Origin: Phycisphaerales bacterium
GTDB taxonomy: Bacteria; Planctomycetota; Phycisphaerae; Phycisphaerales; SM1A02
Direction: 5' to 3'
NCBI GenBank assembly: GCA_007125255.1
Contig: SLDM01000111.1
Span: 1 to 7,808 of the forward strand
DNA: 7,808 bases
The position numbers and the translations under genes were made by a program. Below, one piece after another: positions 1 to 5,779 of the stretch (its first letter is position 1; each line of letters opens with the position of its first letter). Under the pieces are notes generated by a model. The model did no database searches. It was not told the origin of the DNA and saw nothing but the letters and a program-made list of their open reading frames with translations.

Positions 1-533
1 AAGTCGGCATCATCGATATCCTCGTAGATATCATCGATGACGAAGACGTTGGCCGACGGCAGGTAGGAACGAATCGAGCCTTCGATCTCCTGCATGGTTG
101 CCGCGACGATCTGAACTTCGTAGCCCGTGCGGCGATTGATCTCTTCGATGAGAAACAGGTTGGCCGGCTCGGCCACCGCCACCGTCAGGATATCGCGCAC
201 GAGGAACAGCGGAAGCACCTTGTGCTCCTCGATGAATTCGCGCGGAAGCAGTTCGATCGTCTTCGGATCCGCGAGGCGGGAAATCTGCGTGACGAACGGA
301 ACGCCGTAGCCCTCCGCCAGCACTTCGAGCACCTGTTGCTCGTTGACGAAGTTGAGCTCCATCAGCACTTCGCCGAGCAGCTTCTTGTGCCCCTTCTGCC
401 GCTGGTGCTCCAGCGCCTGCTGAAGTTGATTCTGCGATATCACCTCGCGCTGAACCAGCATCTCGCCGAGAGGAACCTTCGGCGTGGCATCGACAACGTC
501 AGCATGGGGGTGGTTGGCGCTCATGGGGTTCAT
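1..533 (-). CDS. GspE/PilB/MshE-type secretion or pilus assembly ATPase, N-terminal part (truncated by window edge)
   Basis: My translation of the minus strand from 533 to base 1 gives 177 uninterrupted codons. Residues 20-75 carry two helical repeats of the LGE-L-V/M-x-x-x-x-I/V pattern of an MshEN/T2SSE_N domain (PLGEMLVQ near residue 21, LLGEVLMEL near 52). Residues 97-155 match the second subdomain (LPREF, then LTVAVAEPANLF, then a TGYEV strand). This domain is found at the N-terminus of hexameric ATPases that drive pseudopilus or pilus polymerisation from the cytoplasmic side of the inner membrane. The Walker motifs would lie beyond the left edge. The start chosen is ATG at 533, 6 bases after the STAS stop; an in-frame ATG at 524 is an alternative, and neither has a strong ribosome binding site. 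The Arg of the usual RLG motif is Pro21 here, so cyclic-di-GMP binding is doubtful. Whether the protein is GspE, PilB or MshE cannot be decided from this part. Confidence 0.88.
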   Translation of the reverse strand, partial: MNPMSANHPHADVVDATPKVPLGEMLVQREVISQNQLQQALEHQRQKGHKKLLGEVLMELNFVNEQQVLEVLAEGYGVPFVTQISRLADPKTIELLPREFIEEHKVLPLFLVRDILTVAVAEPANLFLIEEINRRTGYEVQIVAATMQEIEGSIRSYLPSANVFVIDDIYEDIDDAD

Positions 534-539
534 CCGAAC

Positions 540-875
540 TCAACGCAGACTCTTGGCCGCACTCTCGATGGTCTCGTGAATGTTGAAACGCCGGTCGAGC
601 CGCGTGATTTCGAGGATCTTGGCGATGGTATCGTCGGGATTGACCAGGCGAAGCTGCCCGTTGATCTCCGCAAGTTCCTCCATCAGCCAGAGCATCTGCT
701 CGAGGCCGGAGGAATCAATCAGGGTCATGTGCTCCATGTTCAGAACGACGTCCTTGATGCCGGCGGCAAAACGCTCCTGGCAGGAGCGGCGGAATGAATC
801 CGATTCGTCCGCCGTCAGCTCACCGCTCAGTGTCAACACCGACACCTGGCCATGATCTTCGTAGCTGAACTTCAT
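540..875 (-). CDS. STAS-domain protein, anti-sigma factor antagonist-like
   Basis: This 111-residue protein is one STAS domain with no attached module, the normal size for SpoIIAA/RsbV-type proteins. A beta strand opens the protein (VSVLTLSGEL, residues 11-20). The central signature LIDSSGLE spans residues 52-59, and Ser55 sits directly after Asp54, the position phosphorylated in SpoIIAA and RsbV. Such proteins are cytosolic partner-switching factors: unphosphorylated they bind a GHKL-type switch kinase, and phosphorylation releases it. The start is ATG at 875, overlapping the HD-GYP stop as ATGA, with GAGG upstream at 885-888; this implies translational coupling. No RsbW-like kinase and no SpoIIE/PP2C phosphatase is encoded in the window, so its partner is elsewhere, or it interacts with the neighbouring HD-GYP protein, histidine kinase or ATPase. 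The fold call is firm; the partner is unknown. Confidence 0.9.
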   Translation of the reverse strand: MKFSYEDHGQVSVLTLSGELTADESDSFRRSCQERFAAGIKDVVLNMEHMTLIDSSGLEQMLWLMEELAEINGQLRLVNPDDTIAKILEITRLDRRFNIHETIESAAKSLR

Positions 876-2542
876 GCGGCGGCACCTCGCGGCTGGGACG
901 CCGAGCTTCGGGCGGCGGGATGCTCATTGGCGCGGTGCTCACGCACCATCCGGTCGTAGCTGGAGAAATCAAGCCTGACGAACAGCGGCGCGAGATCCGG
1001 GTCGAACTGCGTCCCCGCACACCGCTCGATCTCCTTGAGTACCTGCTTGCGATCCAGCGCCGAGCGGTACGTGCGGGTTGAGCTCATGGCATCGAACGAG
1101 TCGGCGAGGCAGATCAGCCGCGCCACCAGCGGAATCTCTTCGCCGCTGATGCCGCGCGGATACCCCCTGCCATCCCACCGTTCGTGGTGGTACAGCACCC
1201 CGGGGAGAATGTCCTTGAACTGCGGAATGTCCTTCAGAATGCGGTAGCCGATGTCCGGATGCTGCCGAATCCAGGCAAACTCGTCGTCCGTCAACCGGCC
1301 GGGCTTCAGCAGGACCGATTCCGGCACGCCGATCTTGCCGACATCGTGGACCAGCCCGGCGATATGCATCCGCTTGACCGTATCCCCCTCAAGCCCCGCC
1401 GCCACGGCCAACTGCTGGGTGAGATGCGCGACCCGCTGGGAGTGACCGCACGTGTACCGGTCCTTGGCGTCGATGGAAGCCGTCAGCGCTTCCAGCGTAC
1501 CGAGGAACATGGCGTTCAGATCATCGTAGAGCGCCGCGTTCTCAAGGAAAATCGCCGTATGGCTCGCCGAAGCGCCCAGCAGCTTCATGTCGACGGACGA
1601 TGCTTCCGAGTCCGTCCCCTGCTTGTCTCCGGCGATGAGAATGCCGATGACGCGCCCGTCGCTGGAAAGCGGATGGACCAGCGCGTTTCTCCCGAACGGG
1701 AGAAATCTCTCGTGCTCCGCGTTCTCAACCGGGTTGATGACCAGCGGGGCGTCGGGCCGCATTTCGGTGGTCAGCTCCGTCGTGATCGCCCGGAGTTGCG
1801 GCGTGGATATCTCGGTCTCGCCGGCGATGATCAACTCGCCCGCCAGCTTCTTCAGCCGCTCCGGATCCTCCGCCATCTGCATCGCGATCCACCGGTACGG
1901 GAGCGTTCCGAGCAGTTCCTCGCAGACAATGTTCACAAAGCGGTCCGGCTGCTGCACCACGGTCATGCTCTGGATGATCGTGTAGAGCAGACTGATCTCC
2001 TCGTAGGACTCGGCAAGCTGTTTCCCGGTGTTCTCGATCGCTTCTTCATCGATTGACAGGCGAACCTGGATCTCGTGCAGCGAGCGCACCAGTGCCGCGG
2101 TCCGCATCACATCCGTGGTATGGACCGGAGGAAGCTGGGCAAGGAGACTTCGCGTCAACTGGTAGTCACACTGGCCGGCCTGGCACAAGGCAAGCAGTTG
2201 CTCCGCGTCCAGAAGTTCGGTCGTCGGAACGATCGTCACCGAGTAGCCGCTGATGCGGCGCCGGCTGGTCAGCGGTACCGGAACGAACCAGAGTCCCGGT
2301 GCCGCTCGGGTCGGCTCGGGTTGTTCCTGATCACGCCAGGTCTTCACGACCCGATTGATCAGACGGAAGATCAGCGGGGAATTGATGAACAGATCCTCGA
2401 GCCAGTCCCCACCCCGGGTGGCGACGGGGTTGGGCGTGCCATCCTCATCGCAGACGACCGTCACCAGACCCGCCCTGCGAAGCCGATCGCGCAGCGCATC
2501 GTAGTCGTGGAGTACCTGTTGATGAGTGACGGTGGTATTCAC
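872..2542 (-). CDS. GAF/HD-GYP-domain protein, probable cyclic-di-GMP phosphodiesterase
   Basis: This 556-residue protein has three parts. Residues 10-160 form an N-terminal region I do not recognise. Residues about 165-190 are a helical signalling linker (LAESYEEISLLY) leading into a GAF-like domain to about 335. Residues 345-525 are an HD-GYP domain. The catalytic signature looks complete: His367, the His399-Asp400 pair followed by GK (402-403), His428, His452-His453, the DGRGYP segment (457-462) and Asp481. In this family these residues bind two or three metal ions and hydrolyse cyclic-di-GMP to pGpG or GMP. There is no signal peptide or membrane segment, so it is cytosolic. The start is a GTG at 2542 overlapping the receiver stop as GTGA, with GGAGG four bases upstream, so translation is probably coupled to the receiver gene. 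Many RpfG-like enzymes carry a fused receiver; here it is separate. The ligand of the GAF part is unknown. The last 17 residues are Ala/Ser/Pro-rich and probably disordered. Confidence 0.93.
   Translation of the reverse strand: MNTTVTHQQVLHDYDALRDRLRRAGLVTVVCDEDGTPNPVATRGGDWLEDLFINSPLIFRLINRVVKTWRDQEQPEPTRAAPGLWFVPVPLTSRRRISGYSVTIVPTTELLDAEQLLALCQAGQCDYQLTRSLLAQLPPVHTTDVMRTAALVRSLHEIQVRLSIDEEAIENTGKQLAESYEEISLLYTIIQSMTVVQQPDRFVNIVCEELLGTLPYRWIAMQMAEDPERLKKLAGELIIAGETEISTPQLRAITTELTTEMRPDAPLVINPVENAEHERFLPFGRNALVHPLSSDGRVIGILIAGDKQGTDSEASSVDMKLLGASASHTAIFLENAALYDDLNAMFLGTLEALTASIDAKDRYTCGHSQRVAHLTQQLAVAAGLEGDTVKRMHIAGLVHDVGKIGVPESVLLKPGRLTDDEFAWIRQHPDIGYRILKDIPQFKDILPGVLYHHERWDGRGYPRGISGEEIPLVARLICLADSFDAMSSTRTYRSALDRKQVLKEIERCAGTQFDPDLAPLFVRLDFSSYDRMVREHRANEHPAARSSASQPRGAAA
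885..888 (-). promoter_or_regulatory. Ribosome binding site for STAS gene
   Basis: GAGG on the minus strand, followed by TG, lies 9 bases before the ATG at 875. It sits inside the last codons of the HD-GYP gene and supports the start that overlaps that gene's stop codon. Confidence 0.6.
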
Positions 2543-2955
2543 GCTGCCTCCGAAGTCGTCTCGGCGGATTGACTGTCTCCATCCGTGTCGTCGAGAAGTC
2601 CCTGCACCTGCTGAACGATCAATCGCGGACTGAACGGCTTGCTCAGGACGTCCTTGATGTTTCCGGTCGCCAGATCATCATCATCGAGCGCATAACCGCG
2701 GGCCGTGAGCATGAGGATGGGGATTTCGGCGGTTTCCGGAGATTTGGCCAGTGCCTGGCAGAGCTCCAGGCCGGTCATGTACGGCATCTGGAAGTCGGTG
2801 ATGATCAGATCGGGGCGCTCTCGCGTGGCGAGTTCCAGCCCCTCTTCTCCGTCGACCGCGGTGATCACCTCGAAGCCCGCGTTTCTGAGCTTGAGCGTCA
2901 CGACCTGAACGATGTGGGCCTCATCATCGACAACCAGTACACGCTTGGGCATCAT
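2539..2955 (-). CDS. Single-domain response regulator (CheY-like receiver)
   Basis: This is a 138-residue receiver domain with no output domain. The acidic pocket is Asp10-Asp11 (RVLVVDDE), the phosphoacceptor is Asp54 (LIITDFQMP), the switch residue is Thr84 (ILMLTARG) and the conserved Lys is Lys106 (LSKPFSPR). All key residues are present, so phosphorylation is expected. The loop after Thr84 is Asp-rich (DDDD about residues 91-94), and the tail after residue 120 is acidic and probably flexible. Two tandem ATG codons (2955 and 2952) follow GGAGG at 2961-2965; I chose the first, with 5-base spacing, although the second, with 8-base spacing, is equally possible. The gene begins 10 bases after the histidine kinase stop and overlaps the HD-GYP start by GTGA. 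The adjacent kinase is therefore the likely phosphodonor and the HD-GYP protein a likely target. Without an output domain it should act by protein contact or as a phosphorelay intermediate. Confidence 0.94.
   Translation of the reverse strand: MMPKRVLVVDDEAHIVQVVTLKLRNAGFEVITAVDGEEGLELATRERPDLIITDFQMPYMTGLELCQALAKSPETAEIPILMLTARGYALDDDDLATGNIKDVLSKPFSPRLIVQQVQGLLDDTDGDSQSAETTSEAA
2547..2551 (-). promoter_or_regulatory. Ribosome binding site deciding the GTG start of the HD-GYP gene
   Basis: GGAGG on the minus strand lies four bases before the GTG at 2542 and inside the end of the receiver gene. It makes the non-ATG start convincing and suggests that the two proteins are made in a coupled fashion. 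Confidence 0.75.
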
Positions 2956-2960
2956 GCCAC

Positions 2961-2965
2961 CCTCC
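2961..2965 (-). promoter_or_regulatory. Ribosome binding site for receiver gene
   Basis: GGAGG begins immediately after the histidine kinase stop codon and fills most of the 10-base gap. It serves either of two tandem ATG codons (5 or 8 bases away) and rules out the longer in-frame reading to 3078, which would overlap the kinase gene. Confidence 0.8.
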
Positions 2966-4435
2966 TCAGGCCGCGGCCTGCGAGCCTGCATATCGCATCG
3001 GTATAGAGAACCAGAATCTTGAGCCCATCCCGAGCTTCGATTCCACGCCGATCTGTCCGTGGTGCACCGTTTCCACAATGTGTTTGCACAGACTCAAACC
3101 AAGCCCCGTCCCCTTGGCGATTCGCTTGTAATTCTCCACCCGATAAAACTTGTCGAAGAGCTTCGGAAGCGCGTCCGGCGGAATGCCCAGTCCGGTATCC
3201 GCGATCGTCACGACCACGCTCCGCGTCAGATTGTCCGAATCCGCGGAGATCGTGATCCGGCCGCCTTCCGGCGTGTACTTCACCGCATTGGACACCAGGT
3301 TCAGCACAACCTGGTACAGCATGTCCTTGTCGCCCTCGACACAGAGATCGATGGCGGCCGGCTTGGTGTGCAGTGAAATACCCTTCTCCCGCGCGTGTGG
3401 ATCGAGCGTCTGCACCGTGCGATCGATGGACTGCTTGATGTCCACGATCTCACGTTCGATCTGAACAATGCCCGCTTCGATGCGGCTGATGTTCAGCATG
3501 TTGTCGATCAGCCGGCCGAGACGATCGGTTTCATCCTGGATGATGCGGTAGAACTCCTGCCGGGACTCTTCATCCTCGGCTTCGCCGTCCACCAGCATCT
3601 CGACGTAGGCGCGAATCGATGCGAGCGGCGTGCGCAGTTCGTGACTCGCCTTGGATACGAAGTCAGATTTCATCTGCGAGACTTCGCGCTCACGCGACAG
3701 ATCATGCAGAATCGTCACCACGCCTCCGACGCTCTGCTTGTGATCTTCCACGCAGGCCAGCGTGATGTCGTAGGCGACTTCGGGTTCACCGTGCTTGGGA
3801 TCGGAAGAAATGCTGTGTTCGACATGGCGCACATCCCGCGTGTTCCCCGAATCACGCGTATCCATGATCATGCGGCAGAGCGCCTCGTTCTCGATCATCC
3901 TGTCAATGGGCTGGTGGACCGCCTTCTGGACGTCGAATCCGAGAATCTCGGCGGTCCGCTCGTTCGCCAGGACAATCTCGTTGAACGAATTCGTGACCAG
4001 CACGCCGTCGCGCAGTGAGTGAAGCACCGCTTCGATCTGTCGACGCTCCGCTTCGGAGACATGGTGGCTGATTTCAATCTCGCGCAGCTGGTTGCTCAGC
4101 TGTTGTTCACGAACGTGGTACTGCTCCAGGGCCTGCGTAAACGCATCGGCCACGGGACGCAGCCATGTCGGAGCGCAGAACGCCGTCGTGGAATCCGCAT
4201 TCCCCTGGCTGCTCAGGTAGTCTCGCAACCGACCGAGCCAGCGATCGGACGTGATCCCGAGCGGAACGGCCGCCGCGCCGACGATGGCGGCAACGATGAT
4301 CGAAATCGTCAGCGCCTGGCTCCAGGGTCCCATGTTCGCGACGAATCCGAGTCGCAGCAGAACACCGAGGAGGAGAAATACGCCGAGCGCCAGGAGTGCA
4401 ACCAACACCAGGCTGGCGAATGTACCCACTTTCAT
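2966..4435 (-). CDS. Membrane-bound PAS-domain sensor histidine kinase
   Basis: The protein has 489 residues from the ATG at 4435, chosen because GAGGG precedes it closely; an upstream in-frame TTG at 4471 lacks such support. Two hydrophobic helices (about 7-31 and 41-61) are joined by a loop of only about ten residues, so no extracytoplasmic sensor domain exists. No clear HAMP domain is seen. A charged, coiled-coil-like linker (98-130) leads to a PAS domain (about 133-248). The HisKA dimerisation helix contains phosphoacceptor His265 in SHELRTP. The ATP-binding domain has the N box around Asn383 (NLVSNAVKYTP), G1 at Asp413 (DTGLGIP) and G2 at 442-446 (GTGLGL). The layout resembles PhoR/ResE-type kinases and should be active. 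With no external domain, it probably senses a membrane or cytosolic signal through PAS, or contacts a membrane partner. The natural partner is the receiver encoded 10 bases downstream. The gene starts 52 bases after the TPR lipoprotein gene. Confidence 0.94.
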   Translation of the reverse strand: MKVGTFASLVLVALLALGVFLLLGVLLRLGFVANMGPWSQALTISIIVAAIVGAAAVPLGITSDRWLGRLRDYLSSQGNADSTTAFCAPTWLRPVADAFTQALEQYHVREQQLSNQLREIEISHHVSEAERRQIEAVLHSLRDGVLVTNSFNEIVLANERTAEILGFDVQKAVHQPIDRMIENEALCRMIMDTRDSGNTRDVRHVEHSISSDPKHGEPEVAYDITLACVEDHKQSVGGVVTILHDLSREREVSQMKSDFVSKASHELRTPLASIRAYVEMLVDGEAEDEESRQEFYRIIQDETDRLGRLIDNMLNISRIEAGIVQIEREIVDIKQSIDRTVQTLDPHAREKGISLHTKPAAIDLCVEGDKDMLYQVVLNLVSNAVKYTPEGGRITISADSDNLTRSVVVTIADTGLGIPPDALPKLFDKFYRVENYKRIAKGTGLGLSLCKHIVETVHHGQIGVESKLGMGSRFWFSIPMRYAGSQAAA

Positions 4436-4439
4436 GTCA

Positions 4440-4444
4440 CCCTC
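4440..4444 (-). promoter_or_regulatory. Ribosome binding site for histidine kinase gene
   Basis: GAGGG on the minus strand lies four bases before the ATG at 4435. It favours this start, which puts the first membrane helix at residue 7, over the upstream in-frame TTG. Confidence 0.7.
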
Positions 4445-4487
4445 TTGTCTTTCGTGGTGCCGTGAGATCAACTGCGATCAGGACACG

Positions 4488-5708
4488 TCAATCAATGGGT
4501 ACGTAGGTCATCTGGTACAACGCGCTGGCTCGCTTGAAGCCGCTCTGGGCAATATCGTGCTTCGGATCGAGTTGCAGTGCCTGGCCGTAGGCATTCGCCG
4601 CGGCGAGGTGTTCGCCCCGTTCCTCGTGCAGCGCGCCGAGCATCAGGAGCGGCAGGATCGATTTATCCGCCCGCTCCATCGCCTGCTCGATGAACGAAGC
4701 GACCTCACCGGTGTTGCCCTTGCTGCGCTCGTACAGCGCGCGAAGGAGGTAACCTTCGAATCGCTCCGGCGCAAGAGCGATGATCCGCGTACTGCTGATC
4801 GCGACGCGCCGGTCATCGCCGAGTTCCGATGCCACCGAGCCGAGCTCGATCCAGACGTCAACATCGCTGGCGTTCTTCTGCGACAGCTCGAGGTAGACGT
4901 TCCGGGCATCGACCAGTCGGTCGGTGTAGACGAGACTGCGGGCTTTCAGCATGAGCAGGTCAGTCCGGCGCTCCTCGACGCGGCGCAGCAGGTGGCTGAT
5001 CGATTCGTACGCTCGGCCGTACTGCGCTGCCTTGTACTGGGCCCACGCCACCTCTTCCAGCAACATCAGGTCATCGGGATTCAGCAACCGCGCTTCGGAG
5101 AGCAGACGAGCCGCTTCCGTCGGGCGATCCTGCAACAGCGCGACCTGTCCGAGCAGATGACGCAGGGCCGAGTTGTGTTCGAAGTACGAAAGCTTCTGCC
5201 GGATGACGTCCTCCGCCCGGTCGTACTCTCCAAGCGTGATGAGGGATTCAGCGGCGGCGAGAAGGTACTGCACCTTGCTCGTATCGTGTTGCGCGGCCTG
5301 CCAGTAGTGCTCATACGCCGCCTGATGATTGGACCAGCGCTGAAAGACGATGCCGAGGAAGTAGTGCGCATCCGCGAACTCTTCGTTGGCTTCGACCGCC
5401 CGCACGAACGCCCGCTGGGCATCCTCCAGCCGGTGCATCTCGTGGTAGATGCGCCCCTGCAGAAGGTGGTAGCGCGGTTCATCGGGATACCGTTCGATGG
5501 CATTGGTCACTTCACGCAAGGCCCGTTCGAACTGGCCGACTTCAAACGCGCGGCGCGCCTGGTCGAAGCTCATCTGTGCATTGACGACATTGACCCGTTC
5601 GTTCGCGGCCGAACGCGCCTGCACTCCCTGCTTGGTCGGGCCATCGCAGGCGGAAAGGCCGAGTACGGTCACGGCGCCCAGTGTCAGCAACAGTGTGCGA
5701 AGGTGCAT
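4488..5708 (-). CDS. TPR-repeat lipoprotein, candidate secretin pilotin/assembly factor
   Basis: The protein is 406 residues from the ATG at 5708, which places a lipoprotein signal peptide exactly at the N-terminus: a basic start (MHLR), a hydrophobic core and the lipobox LSAC with Cys21 as the lipidated residue. A GGAG at 5715-5718, six bases upstream, supports this start over a longer reading to 5876. The mature part is almost entirely tetratricopeptide repeats. Recognisable units begin near residues 49 (ARRAFEVGQFERALREVTNAI), 82 (LLQGRIYHEMHRLEDAQRAF) and 115 (AHYFLGIVFQRWSNHQAAYE), and run on to a final unit near 370 (AANAYGQALQLDP). TPR lipoproteins such as PilF/PilW and Tgl help secretins assemble in the outer membrane; being directly after a secretin gene fits that role, but this is inference. 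It is longer than PilF-type proteins (about 250 residues), so a general scaffold role is possible. Asp22 follows the lipidated Cys, an inner-membrane retention signal in Escherichia coli; its meaning here is unknown. Confidence 0.88.
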   Translation of the reverse strand: MHLRTLLLTLGAVTVLGLSACDGPTKQGVQARSAANERVNVVNAQMSFDQARRAFEVGQFERALREVTNAIERYPDEPRYHLLQGRIYHEMHRLEDAQRAFVRAVEANEEFADAHYFLGIVFQRWSNHQAAYEHYWQAAQHDTSKVQYLLAAAESLITLGEYDRAEDVIRQKLSYFEHNSALRHLLGQVALLQDRPTEAARLLSEARLLNPDDLMLLEEVAWAQYKAAQYGRAYESISHLLRRVEERRTDLLMLKARSLVYTDRLVDARNVYLELSQKNASDVDVWIELGSVASELGDDRRVAISSTRIIALAPERFEGYLLRALYERSKGNTGEVASFIEQAMERADKSILPLLMLGALHEERGEHLAAANAYGQALQLDPKHDIAQSGFKRASALYQMTYVPID

Positions 5709-5714
5709 GGAAAA

Positions 5715-5718
5715 CTCC
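5715..5718 (-). promoter_or_regulatory. Ribosome binding site for TPR lipoprotein gene
   Basis: GGAG on the minus strand lies six bases before the ATG at 5708. Together with the signal peptide it fixes the start of the lipoprotein gene and excludes a 56-codon extension into the secretin 3' end. Confidence 0.7.
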
Positions 5719-5779
5719 GAATCCTCTGAAAGAACGTGAACAGGCTGCCTCGTGCCAATCGTCCTCCCCCGGACTGCGC

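Noticed and set aside
15..32. Inverted repeat of GATATC separated by six bases.
   Set aside because: It lies inside the ATPase reading frame and comes from repeated Asp and Ile codons in an acidic linker; there is no T-run for a terminator.
222..797. Plus-strand open frame of 191 codons across the ATPase and STAS genes.
   Set aside because: It crosses two recognised minus-strand genes and their junction, and its protein has no family features.
1184..2056. Plus-strand open frame of 290 codons opposite the HD-GYP gene.
   Set aside because: The opposite strand encodes intact GAF and HD-GYP motifs; this frame is rich in Arg, Gly and Pro with no motif.
2956..3078. Upstream extension of the receiver frame by 41 codons into the kinase gene.
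   Set aside because: The extension is unlike a receiver N-terminus, overlaps the kinase's catalytic domain coding region, and a strong ribosome binding site sits at the shorter start.
4466..4480. Two GATCA copies spaced by 10 bases in the lipoprotein-kinase gap, a possible operator.
   Set aside because: Five-base direct repeats are expected by chance, and no promoter elements accompany them.
4251..5729. Plus-strand open frame of 492 codons, longer than the lipoprotein gene opposite it.
   Set aside because: Its translation has no recognisable domain. The opposite strand has a lipobox, TPR repeats and a ribosome binding site. Long antisense frames are common in GC-rich genes.
5709..5779. Possible sigma-70 promoter with TTGGCA as the -35 element.
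   Set aside because: No acceptable -10 hexamer lies 16-18 bases downstream; the best candidates match TATAAT at two positions only.
5709..5779. Possible terminator between secretin and lipoprotein genes.
   Set aside because: The only inverted repeat is a 4-base arm with a 1-base loop (AGGCTGCCT) and there is no T-run, so read-through is more likely.
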